31,567 nucleotides of DNA from a virus. The notes beneath the pieces were generated by a model that was not told where the DNA came from, ran no database searches, and saw nothing but the letters and a program-made list of their open reading frames with translations. Shown one piece after another: positions 17,113-26,691 of the stretch. The stretch spans positions 1-31,567 of the IMG/VR virus record IMGVR_UViG_3300046009_012758; one strand, 5' to 3'. Position 1 is the first letter of the stretch, and each line of letters starts with the position of its first letter. Both the position numbers and the translations under genes were made by a program.

Positions 17113-18025
17113 ATGTAAAATTTGCAACGTAGAGTTTGAAACAGATAAATCTTTTCATGGGCATCTCAAGTCTCATCAATTGAGAATGGTAGAGTACTAC
17201 CAAACTCATGAGCCGAGATACGATTTGCTCACTGGAGAATTAATAAACTTTAAAAACAAAGACTATTACTTCTCTAATGATTTTAATAATAAAGTCTCCA
17301 TGAAAAAATGGCTAAAGCTACAAGACTTAGCCCTTCAAAAAGAATATTTAAAAAAACTTCTCTCTCAAAGAAAAGAAAAACACAACTTAATTTATGCACC
17401 TACTGAAGTGGAGCTTAGATCTATTACTAGCCCGCCCGTTCCTTATTATCACAGTCTTTTCTCTGATTATTATAGCCTTTGTAGTGAAATGGGCTTCAAA
17501 AACAAATACGAATATCCAAAAGAAGAGTTGAAATATAAAATTAAGGACGGCTTTAGTATTTATATTGATACCAGAGAGCAGATGCCTCTTGTTATTGACT
17601 ACCCAACAGAAGTTAAAGGCTTAAAATTCGGAGATTACGCCATTAATGATCCAGAAAATAAATGTTATATTGAAAGAAAGTCTATCTCTGATTTCATTGG
17701 CACAATGAGCGGTGGATACGAGAGATTTTGTAAAGAGATTGAGCGCTCCATAGCAGCAGAAGCCAACCTAATTGTATTGGTAGAGCGCCCGCTTCAAGAG
17801 TGCTTGAGCTTTCAGTATCTCAACTACGTCTCTAAGAAAATTAAAGTCACACCAGAGTTTATTTTCTTTAATGTTAGAGAGCTAATTCAGAAATATAGCA
17901 ATGTACAATTTTTATTCGTAGATGGTAGAGAAGAATGCGTCAGAATAATGAAGAAAGTATTTTTTAGCAATGGCGAATACAAAAAATACGACCTACAATT
18001 AATGTACGACTTAAAACTACTGTAA
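17105..18025 (+). CDS. C2H2 zinc-finger ERCC4-type nuclease, 306 aa
   Basis: An N-terminal C2H2 finger (Cys4, Cys7, His20, His24, spacing C-x2-C-x12-H-x3-H) is joined by a helical linker to an ERCC4/XPF-type nuclease. Its signature is visible: IYIDTREQMP (about 152-161), GDYAI (about 176) and IERKSISDF (about 189-197), the GDx(n)ERKx3D motif. These are the metal-binding catalytic residues of structure-specific endonucleases. A Shine-Dalgarno AGGAGG precedes the start, which overlaps the previous gene by eight bases. Lying directly before the large terminase, it may process branched DNA for packaging, as T4 gp49 does by another fold. Confidence 0.8.
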   Translation: MVKCKICNVEFETDKSFHGHLKSHQLRMVEYYQTHEPRYDLLTGELINFKNKDYYFSNDFNNKVSMKKWLKLQDLALQKEYLKKLLSQRKEKHNLIYAPTEVELRSITSPPVPYYHSLFSDYYSLCSEMGFKNKYEYPKEELKYKIKDGFSIYIDTREQMPLVIDYPTEVKGLKFGDYAINDPENKCYIERKSISDFIGTMSGGYERFCKEIERSIAAEANLIVLVERPLQECLSFQYLNYVSKKIKVTPEFIFFNVRELIQKYSNVQFLFVDGREECVRIMKKVFFSNGEYKKYDLQLMYDLKLL

Positions 18026-18026
18026 T

Positions 18027-19865
18027 ATGTGGCACGAAACAACTAAATACAAAAAGAAGACTCAAAATTATAACGAAATTTTTAGTCAACTTAAGGGAGA
18101 GCTTGAAGATAGAGAAGCAAAGATTACTCTTTGTAAATTTTTGCGGCAAAATCTTTATTTAACTACATATTTGTTGACTGGAATTAAGCTCTCTCCTTAT
18201 CAAGAGATCACTTTAAAGGGAATGTTCAATAGAAACTTCTCTATGTGCGTTTGGGGTCGTGGTTGCGCCAAGTCATTCATTGCTAGTGTGTATTGTGTGC
18301 TGCAATGCATCTTTGAACCAAACACAAAGATACTAATAGCTGGCCCTACTTTTCGTACAGCTAGAGCAATATTCAATAACATAGAAAAAATGTCCGAAAC
18401 TAAAGGCGCGGAATTATTATTCCAAGCTTTTGGAGCTAAGAGCAAAAGAAACGATCTCTATGAATGGGATATCAATGGCGGATCTATCAGAGCTATTCCT
18501 CTAAGCGGCGAAAAGATTCGTGGTTTCCGTGCAAACATTCTTGTACTAGATGAGTTCTTACTTTTGCCAGAAGAGATTATCAAAAATGTATTGATGCCAT
18601 TCCTTGTTGCTCCTCAAGACATGAAAAGGCGTATTGATATTCGAGAAATGGAGGACTTGCTAATTAAAGAAGGTAAGATGAAGGAAGAAGATAGAATGGT
18701 CTTTGTGAATAACTCTAAAATGATAGCTCTTTCTTCTGCAAGCTATACTTTTGAGAATCTTTATAAGACTTATCAAGAGTGGGTCAACAAAATAACATCG
18801 CCAGAAAAAGAAGACTCTACTTATTTCGTTTCTCAGTTAGGATATGAGGCTTTGCCAGCAGAGATGATAGATAAAACAATTATTGAAGAAGCTCAAAGTG
18901 GTGGAACTTCTCACTCTGCATTTCTTAGAGAGTATTGCGCTCAATTTACCGATGGATCAGATAGTTATTTTAGCGCAAAGAAGATGGAAGAGTGTACTCT
19001 TAAAGACGAATACCCTCATACTCTAGTTAGAGGCAGCGCTGGGAAAAGATACGTCATAGGAATTGATCCTAACATGAGCGATAGCCCAAATGCGGACTAT
19101 TTTGCTATGGCTGTTTTAGAAATAGATGATGATACTGGAATAGGAATTCTTGTTCATACTTATTCTGGATTAGGGAACCTAAATAATCACGTTAAATATT
19201 TAGCTTACTTAATGTCAAGCTTTAATGTAGTTCTAGTTATTTGTGATAATGCTGGAGCAGACATATTTTTAGACACTTGCAACGAATCTGACATTTTTAA
19301 ATCCAATAAATTAAAAATCAAAGCATTCGATTTTAATTCAGACCTAGACGGAACAGAGTATGAGACCGAAGCTAGAAACGCAAAAGCTCAGTACAATCAA
19401 TCAGAAGGAAAAATAGCATTTAGCCAAGTCTTCTCCTCTGGATTTATTAGAAAAGGCAACGAATATTTACAAGCTTGCATTGACTATAAGAAAGTTTTAT
19501 TTGGATCTAGAACTTGCTCTAATGAAAAGTTTTTTAGCCAAGTAATAGACAGTCATTTGCCAAGAGAATTAATATTTAATGGCGACAAGCAAGAATGGAC
19601 TAACCTTGATTTTATTGAGAATCAAGATGACTATATATATCAAACAAAAAAACAATGCGCCCTAGTAGAATACACAACCAGCTCTAGAGGAATGCAAAAC
19701 TTTGATTTACCGCAGCATCTTAAGCGTGGATCTTCAGCAACTAGAGCCAGAAAAGATAACTATTCTGCATTTATGTTGGCTAACTGGGGACTCAAGTGCT
19801 ATAATGAAATAATGAAGCAAAATACGGAAAATAATACATTTACATTTACTCCAGTAATGTTTTAG
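18027..19865 (+). CDS. terL: Large terminase subunit, 612 aa
   Basis: The ATPase domain shows Walker A WGRGCAKS (76-83), an ILIAGPTFRTARAIF segment, and Walker B ILVLDE (171-176) followed by EFLLLPEEII. The RNase H-like nuclease domain begins near residue 340 with YVIGIDPNMSDSPNADYFAM, and a second acidic motif VVLVICDNAGAD lies near 400. These are the hallmarks of the packaging motor that threads DNA through the portal and cuts concatemers. The start forms TAATATG with the nuclease gene. Length is typical of T4-type large terminases. Confidence 0.92.
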   Translation: MWHETTKYKKKTQNYNEIFSQLKGELEDREAKITLCKFLRQNLYLTTYLLTGIKLSPYQEITLKGMFNRNFSMCVWGRGCAKSFIASVYCVLQCIFEPNTKILIAGPTFRTARAIFNNIEKMSETKGAELLFQAFGAKSKRNDLYEWDINGGSIRAIPLSGEKIRGFRANILVLDEFLLLPEEIIKNVLMPFLVAPQDMKRRIDIREMEDLLIKEGKMKEEDRMVFVNNSKMIALSSASYTFENLYKTYQEWVNKITSPEKEDSTYFVSQLGYEALPAEMIDKTIIEEAQSGGTSHSAFLREYCAQFTDGSDSYFSAKKMEECTLKDEYPHTLVRGSAGKRYVIGIDPNMSDSPNADYFAMAVLEIDDDTGIGILVHTYSGLGNLNNHVKYLAYLMSSFNVVLVICDNAGADIFLDTCNESDIFKSNKLKIKAFDFNSDLDGTEYETEARNAKAQYNQSEGKIAFSQVFSSGFIRKGNEYLQACIDYKKVLFGSRTCSNEKFFSQVIDSHLPRELIFNGDKQEWTNLDFIENQDDYIYQTKKQCALVEYTTSSRGMQNFDLPQHLKRGSSATRARKDNYSAFMLANWGLKCYNEIMKQNTENNTFTFTPVMF

Positions 19866-19882
19866 TGTAATTCCTTTGGGGT

Positions 19883-20773
19883 ATGCCTAATTTAATCAGA
19901 AGAAAACAAGTTGATCAATCAGAGTTTTCTGGCTTCTTTGTTGATGTCGGAGGCGTTAATTATTACCCTCTAAACACGAACCCCTCAAACTATATTGACA
20001 ATGGAGATCTAGCTACAGCTACTGGTCAAGTTTATGTAGACCTCAACGCTACATCAGGCAATTTAAATACTTCTATTATTTTATCTGGCCAAAATTCAAT
20101 TGCTTATACAAATTTAGTTAGCGGAAACTTATCTACAGTTTTAACTTCTTCTGGGAACTCGTTAACCTCCTCTATTAATTCTCTAAGTGGATATGTGATA
20201 TTGGTTAGCGGAAATTTAACTGGTCAAATATCAAATACTAGTGGAGTTTTAAATGCAAAGATTAATACTACTAGTGGAGATTTAAAATCCTATACTAATG
20301 CAGTATCTGGAAACTTATCTTCCGAGATTTCTGCCACTTCTAGCGCTACTGTTGTTAATTCTATTGTTAGCGGAAACAATTTTAATTTCACTGGTCAAAA
20401 AATATTTAATTCTGCCATATCTGCACCAAGAATTAATTTAAGTGGCTTAGCAGCGCCTAGTCAAATTGCAATTGTAGCATCTTCTGGAATGGTTTCTATA
20501 GTTGGATCTTCCGGAACATTCATATCTTTCGTAGAAACTGGAATTGGCAGTGCGTCTAATTCTCTCTGGGCAGTTACCGATGCCGCTGGCTTGCCCATGT
20601 TAGAATTGTATGATGACTACAAATTAGTTTTAGGTCATGATTCTAGAAAGTCCATAGTTCTAAGTGGTATTTCTGGATATGTAATTATGCCTAGTTTACC
20701 AGACTATACTCAAACCACTAGTTTACCTAGTGGATCAATTTTTAGAAGCGGCAATTTTTTAATGATTAAATAA
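19883..20773 (+). CDS. Fibrous virion protein with SGNL/SG repeats, 296 aa
   Basis: The N-terminus NLIRRKQVDQSEFSGFF closely matches that of the 27057 gene (NLVRIKQIDKPELSGYI), so this is a shared attachment domain. Residues about 45-165 contain many repeats of type (V/T)SGNL, TSSGN and TSGDL, expected to form a trimeric coiled or beta fibre. The C-terminal part (about 170-296) is beta-rich with SGISGYVIMPSLPDY. The placement between terminase and portal suggests a head- or neck-attached fibre, which is inference. Bases before the start (GTGTAATTC) also occur before the paralogue. Confidence 0.75.
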   Translation: MPNLIRRKQVDQSEFSGFFVDVGGVNYYPLNTNPSNYIDNGDLATATGQVYVDLNATSGNLNTSIILSGQNSIAYTNLVSGNLSTVLTSSGNSLTSSINSLSGYVILVSGNLTGQISNTSGVLNAKINTTSGDLKSYTNAVSGNLSSEISATSSATVVNSIVSGNNFNFTGQKIFNSAISAPRINLSGLAAPSQIAIVASSGMVSIVGSSGTFISFVETGIGSASNSLWAVTDAAGLPMLELYDDYKLVLGHDSRKSIVLSGISGYVIMPSLPDYTQTTSLPSGSIFRSGNFLMIK

Positions 20774-20782
20774 GGAACAAGA

Positions 20783-22678
20783 ATGAAGAAAAAAACACTC
20801 CAAGATATAATTCCTTTGATGGCGTCAGCTTCTACGACCTCAGATACTCCCACTTCTGCTCGCAGAAACATAGCTGGCACCATTGAAAGAACAGAACGTT
20901 TTCATAATATTGATTATGGTCTAGTTCCATTCAAGTATTCCAATACCATTTCTAACAAAAGCTCGCTCAATGTAAGAGATGCAGTTATTCTTTGCCAAAA
21001 AGCTTATTATAATTTCTCTTCCTTCAGAAATGTTATTGATTTGATGACGGAGTTTTCTTGCAGCCCTATTTACTTCACAGGCGGTAATAAGAAGTCTAGA
21101 GATTTCCTAAACGCTCTATTCAAAAAGATAAATATAGAGAACTTTATTGATAAATTTTTTAGAGAGTATTATCGTTCTGGTAATGTTTTTATTTATAGAT
21201 TCGATTATAAAGTAGAGCAAGAAGATGTAAATAAAATAACTCAAGTTTTTGGAAGCGAATCTATTGCTGCGGAAAAATTACAGCTTCCATCAATGTACAT
21301 GGTATTAAATCCAGCGGACATTCAATATGGTGGTAATATTTCTTTTGTAGGAACTAATTATTATAAGATCTTAACTGATTATGAGTTGGAAAGACTGCGT
21401 CACCCAACTACTGATGAAGATAAAGAAGTACTCAAGAGTTTAGATGAGCAAAATAAACTAAGATTAAAGAAAAAGACTCTATCTGGAGCAGGAGCGTTTA
21501 TCACAATTCCTCTTAATACAGAAAAAGTTTCTGCTGTATTTTATAAAAAGCAAGATTACGAGCCATTCTCTGTCCCTATGGGCTTCCCAGTTCTTGAAGA
21601 CATAAACTGGAAGCAAGAAATGAAAAAGATGGACATGGCTCTCACTAGAACAACTCAACAAGCTGTTCTATTGATTACTATGGGCTCTGAATTAAAGAGC
21701 GGCGCTTTAAATATTAATCAAAAGAATATTGAAGCTATGCAAGCCCTTTTCCAAAATCAGTCTGTAGGAAAAGTCCTTGTTTCAGACTTTACTACTAAAG
21801 CTGAATTTATAATTCCTGACATTGCTAACATTCTTGATCCCAGAAAATACGAAGTAGTAAACACAGACATTCAACAAGGACTAAATAATATCCTTATTGG
21901 TGACGAGAAGTTCTCTGCCACAAGCATTAAGGTAAATATTTTCATGCAAAGACTTGAGCAGGGAAGACAAGCTTTCATAAATAACTTTTTGGTGCCAGAA
22001 GTAAAGAGACTTTGCAAGAGCTTAGGATTTAAGAATTTCCCAATGCCTCATTTCGAAGAGATAGACATTAGAGACGCTTCAGTTTGGCAAAGAGTTGTTG
22101 CTCAATTGATGCAGTTGGGAGTTTTGACTGCTGAGGAAGGTATGCAAGCTATCTCTACTGGAAGATTGCCAACTCCAGATGAGTCAGTTGAGTCTCAAAG
22201 AAAATACAAAGACCTAAAAGACGAAGGACTCTATGCTCCATTAGCTGGAAATGCTGCTGGCGGGCAAACAGGAAGACCTCCAGGAGTTTCTACTCCTCAA
22301 TCATCAAAAACATCTTCGCCTCCAGGATCTAACAAAAAAGCTCCAGCAATAGCCAATTATTCTGTAGCTAAAATTTCACAATCTTTTAGAGAATACGAAA
22401 ATTTAACTAACGATACAATTGAGGCTTTGAAGAAAAAACACAAAAAGAAATCTCTAAATAAAGAACAAACAGAAATAGCAGAGTCAATTGCTAAAGCTAT
22501 CTTTATGAATGAAGAAAAAGATAATTGGGATTCATCAATTAAAGCTTATTTAGCTGGCAATACTAAATCAAATGCAGATAAAATTAACAAACTAGCTAAA
22601 ATAGCTGAAGATCATTCTGTTGATCTTTTTTCAGCAGCTATATTAAATTTTAGTCAAACATACTCAGAAAAAGTGTAA
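20783..22678 (+). CDS. Portal protein, 631 aa
   Basis: AAGGA seven bases upstream serves as a Shine-Dalgarno sequence. Position between the terminase and protease, length, and mixed alpha/beta sequence with a long helical region fit a portal. Features include VRDAVILCQKAYYNFSSFRN, FFREYYRSGNVFIYRFD, and the stem-like segment DIQQGLNNILIGDEKFS...FMQRLEQGRQAF. The C-terminal 130 residues are a Gly/Pro-rich linker (QTGRPPGVSTPQSSKTSS) followed by a helical domain, an extension beyond minimal portals. It would form the dodecameric ring through which DNA enters. Confidence 0.85.
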   Translation: MKKKTLQDIIPLMASASTTSDTPTSARRNIAGTIERTERFHNIDYGLVPFKYSNTISNKSSLNVRDAVILCQKAYYNFSSFRNVIDLMTEFSCSPIYFTGGNKKSRDFLNALFKKINIENFIDKFFREYYRSGNVFIYRFDYKVEQEDVNKITQVFGSESIAAEKLQLPSMYMVLNPADIQYGGNISFVGTNYYKILTDYELERLRHPTTDEDKEVLKSLDEQNKLRLKKKTLSGAGAFITIPLNTEKVSAVFYKKQDYEPFSVPMGFPVLEDINWKQEMKKMDMALTRTTQQAVLLITMGSELKSGALNINQKNIEAMQALFQNQSVGKVLVSDFTTKAEFIIPDIANILDPRKYEVVNTDIQQGLNNILIGDEKFSATSIKVNIFMQRLEQGRQAFINNFLVPEVKRLCKSLGFKNFPMPHFEEIDIRDASVWQRVVAQLMQLGVLTAEEGMQAISTGRLPTPDESVESQRKYKDLKDEGLYAPLAGNAAGGQTGRPPGVSTPQSSKTSSPPGSNKKAPAIANYSVAKISQSFREYENLTNDTIEALKKKHKKKSLNKEQTEIAESIAKAIFMNEEKDNWDSSIKAYLAGNTKSNADKINKLAKIAEDHSVDLFSAAILNFSQTYSEKV

Positions 22679-22694
22679 TATTTATAGTTACAAA

Positions 22695-23393
22695 ATGAAT
22701 TCAGAAGCTAAAACCAGAAACAATGACAAGAAACACGAATCGGCGAGTTTCTTCATTGACATTTCTAAAAAAGAATGCGGCTCAATCGATAAAGACGATT
22801 CGATTGCTGCTGGAGAGGCTATGAGGAGTAAGGCGGGGCATCTAGATATAGAAATAGAAGCAAAAAGACCAGGGCCAAGAAGCTCAGCTCAAACCCCATC
22901 TTTGCCATCCGAAAAGAAAAAAGGCTCTGAAAAGAACAAGCCCGGATCTGCTGGAGAAAAAAGTTCAGATGCAATTTCTTTTTCAAAAAAAGTAATAGAA
23001 GCACTAAAGAATAAGGTCAGAGAGCACAACTCAAAGCATTCTAGAAAAGTTTCTTTATCACAATTAAAGAAGGTTTACAGAAGAGGAGCTGGAGCTTTTA
23101 GCTCTTCTCATAGACCCGGCAAAACAAGAGGCCAATGGGCCATGGCTAGGGTTAATATGTTTTTAAGAATGATGTCTGGTGGAAAGGTCAAAGACGCTTA
23201 TAGAAAAGCAGACCAAGATGTTGCAAAGTCTTCATTAGATACTATAGATATTTCTAATTTATGGGAGCCAGGGGAGGAAGATTTAGCTCAAGCTTCTTTG
23301 GACATTCAAGAAATTGGCGATTTTGAGTTCGATAGCGTTGATGAGCTTTACTTAGACGAAGACTCTACCGCAGAAAAATGGTACGAAATTTAA
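22695..23393 (+). CDS. Capsid-assembly-associated protein with RGAGAFSSSHRPG domain, 232 aa
   Basis: The first 95 residues are polar and low-complexity. Residues about 110-170 contain SLSQLKKVYRRGAGAFSSSH, then GQWAMARVNMFLRMMSGGK, a compact domain (DUF5824-like, from memory) that I know from tailed-phage head regions and some internal virion proteins. The C-terminus is acidic with two related stretches (SSLDTIDISNLWEPGEEDLA and QASLDIQEIGDFEF). The gene lies between portal and protease, so a head-assembly or internal head protein is likely; the activity is unknown. Confidence 0.7.
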   Translation: MNSEAKTRNNDKKHESASFFIDISKKECGSIDKDDSIAAGEAMRSKAGHLDIEIEAKRPGPRSSAQTPSLPSEKKKGSEKNKPGSAGEKSSDAISFSKKVIEALKNKVREHNSKHSRKVSLSQLKKVYRRGAGAFSSSHRPGKTRGQWAMARVNMFLRMMSGGKVKDAYRKADQDVAKSSLDTIDISNLWEPGEEDLAQASLDIQEIGDFEFDSVDELYLDEDSTAEKWYEI

Positions 23394-23395
23394 TT

Positions 23396-24847
23396 ATGAA
23401 ATTTCAATATACAACAACATTTAGCTCCATACTGAAGCCAATAGTTTCAGAGGAGAAAGACAAATATTTAGCATTAGCTTCTTTAGTGCAATTAGGAGAT
23501 TTTATTCCTAATGTAAATACAGAGAAAAATGTTGATTTACTTCCGGTAGCTTTTAATGCTGCCGTAATTAATAGAGTAAATAAGAATGGAGATGTAATTG
23601 ATACTGCTACCGCAGCTGCTGTTTATAAAGATTTTATCAATAAGCCAATTAACTTAGAGCACAATAGAGAAAAAATTATTGGTGTTATTTTAACTGCTGG
23701 TTTTAGTGAGTTTGGATCTGACACTATTCTAACAGAAGAGGAAATTACAAACCTAAAGGGTCCATTTAATATTACTTTGGGAGGAGTTTTATGGAGAATA
23801 GCTAACCCAACACTAGCAGATATGATAGAAGACTCTGGAGACTCATCTAGTGGCAATTATCAAAAGATCAGCGCTAGTTGGGAACTTGGATTTAGTGAAT
23901 TTAATTTAGTAGTCATAGAGGGAGAATCTAAGAACATCGAAGATGGCTTAGAAATCTCAGACGCTTCTCAGGTAGAAGATATGAAGGCTAATTTGAGAGC
24001 CTTTGGCGGAACTGGAAAAATTGGAAAGAGTAAATCAGTATATAGAAAAGTAGTTGGCAATGTTATTCCTCTAGGAATTGGATTAACAGAGACTCCTGCT
24101 GCTGATGTAAAAGGAATAATTACAACTAAAAATGACTCACAAGAAGTCAAAGCTGAAGAAATTATTTCCAAAAATGAAAATTTGAATGTAAATACTTCTA
24201 TAAATCAAGATACTATGAAAATTACAAGCATCAAGGATATAACAGACGAGAACTTGAAGCAAATTTCCGCTTCGCAGATCTCCGATCTCATTGAACAAGA
24301 ATTGAAGACTGCCTCAGAAAAATTCGCTGCTGAAAAGAGCGCTGTTGATACTGCTCTCAAGGCTGCACAGGAACAATATAATACTCTATTAAGCTCGCAA
24401 GACGCTCTTAAGCAAGAGGTTGATTCGTTGAAGTCTGAACTACAATCTACTCAAGAGGAGATGCAAAAGGCTGCTGCTTCTGAAGCATTTAATTCTAGAA
24501 TGGCCAGCTTTGAAGCTGAGTATGATCTAGATGCTGAAGCCAGAGAGGTTATTGCCAAGGATATTTTCAATCTTGATGACGAATCTTTTGCCGCTTATAA
24601 AAATAAGATGGCTATTTTCATGAAGAATAAGAAGAAGGGCGCTAAAGAGGAGTCCCAAAAAGAAGATTCCATGAAAGAAGACAAGGAAGCTAAGGCTTCT
24701 GTCTCCGAAGTAGTAGAAGACGTTACTGATTCAGCTAAGAAAGAGGTCGTTGGAGTTCCAATGACATCTTCAGCATCAGACTCTTCACTCTTCGATAAAT
24801 ATAAAAAAGCTTTTGATTACGACGGATTCGTAGTCACAAAAAAATAA
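23396..24847 (+). CDS. Prohead protease fused to scaffold, 483 aa
   Basis: I chose ATG 23396 over 23378 because it follows the previous stop by two bases. Residues about 1-250 resemble a phage prohead protease: VNKNGDVIDTATA, then INLEHNREKIIGVIL with the candidate catalytic His, then KISASWELGFSEFNLVVIE. Residues from about 285 are a long coiled coil (SEKFAAEKSAVDTALKAAQE and onward) with a Lys/Glu-rich tail, as in scaffold proteins. ATG 24215 (MKITSIKD) begins exactly at the scaffold part and could give a separate scaffold product. Role: shaping the procapsid, then cleaving it during maturation. Confidence 0.8.
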   Translation: MKFQYTTTFSSILKPIVSEEKDKYLALASLVQLGDFIPNVNTEKNVDLLPVAFNAAVINRVNKNGDVIDTATAAAVYKDFINKPINLEHNREKIIGVILTAGFSEFGSDTILTEEEITNLKGPFNITLGGVLWRIANPTLADMIEDSGDSSSGNYQKISASWELGFSEFNLVVIEGESKNIEDGLEISDASQVEDMKANLRAFGGTGKIGKSKSVYRKVVGNVIPLGIGLTETPAADVKGIITTKNDSQEVKAEEIISKNENLNVNTSINQDTMKITSIKDITDENLKQISASQISDLIEQELKTASEKFAAEKSAVDTALKAAQEQYNTLLSSQDALKQEVDSLKSELQSTQEEMQKAAASEAFNSRMASFEAEYDLDAEAREVIAKDIFNLDDESFAAYKNKMAIFMKNKKKGAKEESQKEDSMKEDKEAKASVSEVVEDVTDSAKKEVVGVPMTSSASDSSLFDKYKKAFDYDGFVVTKK

Positions 24848-24870
24848 CATAATAAAAATAAAGGAAAAAT

Positions 24871-25455
24871 ATGCCTTATCAATTAAGACCTTTTAGAGAT
24901 TATGACGAACATGATGTACTAAATCTGTTCGCATACGACACAACAAACCTAACCGCTGGTCAAATTCAAGTCCCTAAGGGCGTTCTCGTAAAGATCGCCA
25001 CTGGCTGGAAGAACTATGACTCTGGCGCTGTTCTTGGCGGTGGAATTGATTTCATAGGAAGCGCTGGCACCTTGGCTCCAAACAACGTTGTTTCTCAACG
25101 TTATGGAGTTGTCGCTAAAGTAGTTGCTGCAACCACTGGAGAGACTCCAGTAGGTATGATGCTCTACGACGTAAGAGACGTAGACGAGAACGGTGAGCTT
25201 CTCAAGTATAAACCCCGTAAGGCTGCCGAGATGCAGGCTGTAATTCCTGGACAAGCTGTTCCAGTTGTTACCCGTGGCGTTTTCCTAGTTCAAGGCGTTC
25301 TTGGAACTCCTGCTGCTGGAGGCACAGCCTACGCTGGTCTCACTGGTCAAATCACTGCCTCAACCGGAACTCACCCAATTTCAAACGTTGCAATTGGCAG
25401 ATTCCTTGGAGCCGCCGATACAAACGGCGAAACCCTCGTTAAATTGGACCTATAA
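24871..25455 (+). CDS. Head decoration / capsid-stabilising-type protein, 194 aa
   Basis: AAAGGAAA upstream is a Shine-Dalgarno sequence. The protein is Gly/Ala/Val-rich and beta-rich (VVAKVVAATTGETPVGMMLY, VIPGQAVPVVTRGVFLVQGV, TAYAGLTGQI) without Cys, as expected for a small capsid decoration protein. It sits directly between the protease-scaffold and major capsid genes, the usual position. Codon use is biased toward C-ending codons, like the capsid gene, suggesting high expression. Confidence 0.75.
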   Translation: MPYQLRPFRDYDEHDVLNLFAYDTTNLTAGQIQVPKGVLVKIATGWKNYDSGAVLGGGIDFIGSAGTLAPNNVVSQRYGVVAKVVAATTGETPVGMMLYDVRDVDENGELLKYKPRKAAEMQAVIPGQAVPVVTRGVFLVQGVLGTPAAGGTAYAGLTGQITASTGTHPISNVAIGRFLGAADTNGETLVKLDL

Positions 25456-25469
25456 TATAAAGGATTAAC

Positions 25470-26606
25470 ATGAGAATTAAACTTAAAAATACACCTGAAC
25501 AAGTAGAGCTAATCAAAGCCCTTGGTTCTAAAAACAGACTAGTTGCTGCTGAGGCTGCTGAAGCTTTCGCCGCTTTCCTTGGACCTGTTATTCAAAGAGT
25601 TATTTTGCAAGCCGGTACAGCTTCTCAAATCTATACCGATGCACCATTCGATGAGAATGACTCTCCTAGCTATCCTCTTGATCTCTATTATCAAGAGCTA
25701 AACAACGGCTACGTTAGCGTTTGGTCTCAAACTCTAGCTGGCGGTCTTCCTAGCGCTCAAGACGTTTCTGCTATTCAAGAGGTTAAGATTGCTACCTATC
25801 GTCTCGATAGCGCAGTTTCAATCAATAAGAGATATGCTCGTCAAGCTCGCTTGGACGTAATTGCCAAGTTGGTTGAGCGTATGTCCCAAGAAGTTCTTGT
25901 TAAGCAAGAGCGTAATGCTTGGGCCGTTATCCTTAAGGCTCTTGGAGAAGCTTCTACAACTCCTCAAGGTGGATCTGCTCTCAAGCACTACACCGAGGCT
26001 GGTTCCCTAGGCCAATTCAAGCTTGATGACCTCAACAAGCTAATGACCCGCGTCAAGAGAATCAATGAGTCATGGGCTGGCGGTACTCCTGCTGATCCAT
26101 ACAGCACTGGATTGACTGATCTATATGTCTCCCCCGAGATTAAAGAGAACATCCGCTCCTTCGCTTACAACCCATTGAACACAGTTAATCCTGATGGTTC
26201 TGCTGCTGGCGCTTCTACTGTAGGTATTCCTCTCTCAGACAACATGAGAGACGAGATCTATCGCAGTGCTGGTATGCAAGAGATCTATGGTGTAAATATC
26301 GTTGAGTTGATTGAGCTTGGTAAGTCTAAGAAGTACAACATCCTCTTCGACAACTACATCACCAATCTTCCAGTCACCACTGGAACAGCCTTCAACCCTG
26401 GAGTTCACCAAATCTTGGTTGGTGTTGATAACACCAAGGGAGCTTTGATCCGCCCAATTGCTACTACCTCTGAAACCGGTAGCCAATTCAACGTACAACC
26501 AGACGATCAGTTCCTACAAAGAACCGATAAGACTGGATTCTACGGATCAATGGAGGAAGGCCGCATCTGTATTGATGCCCGTGCCCTCTCTGGTATCATT
26601 GTCTAA
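25470..26606 (+). CDS. Major capsid protein, 378 aa
   Basis: AAAGGA seven bases upstream is a Shine-Dalgarno sequence. An N-terminal helix (about 8-40) is followed by a mixed alpha/beta protein with KRYARQARLDVIAKLVERMS (spine-helix-like), LYVSPEIKENIRSFAYNP, and a terminal strand SMEEGRICIDARALSGIIV. Position after protease, scaffold and decoration genes, length, and a strong terminator directly behind support the assignment. The fold is presumed HK97-type. Codon use is the most biased in the window, consistent with the most abundant virion protein. Confidence 0.88.
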   Translation: MRIKLKNTPEQVELIKALGSKNRLVAAEAAEAFAAFLGPVIQRVILQAGTASQIYTDAPFDENDSPSYPLDLYYQELNNGYVSVWSQTLAGGLPSAQDVSAIQEVKIATYRLDSAVSINKRYARQARLDVIAKLVERMSQEVLVKQERNAWAVILKALGEASTTPQGGSALKHYTEAGSLGQFKLDDLNKLMTRVKRINESWAGGTPADPYSTGLTDLYVSPEIKENIRSFAYNPLNTVNPDGSAAGASTVGIPLSDNMRDEIYRSAGMQEIYGVNIVELIELGKSKKYNILFDNYITNLPVTTGTAFNPGVHQILVGVDNTKGALIRPIATTSETGSQFNVQPDDQFLQRTDKTGFYGSMEEGRICIDARALSGIIV

Positions 26607-26624
26607 TATTTAACGGAATTACAA

Positions 26625-26655
26625 AACCCGCTGGGGAAACCTAGCGGGTTTTTTT
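26625..26655 (+). terminator. Strong intrinsic terminator after the capsid gene
   Basis: AACCCGCT (26625-26632) pairs with AGCGGGTT (26643-26650), with GG and CC in the loop able to pair too, followed by a seven-base T-run. Such a terminator or attenuator after the capsid gene is common. Confidence 0.85.
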
Positions 26656-26691
26656 ATTTGATTTATCTAATTTATAATTTTATAATTTATC

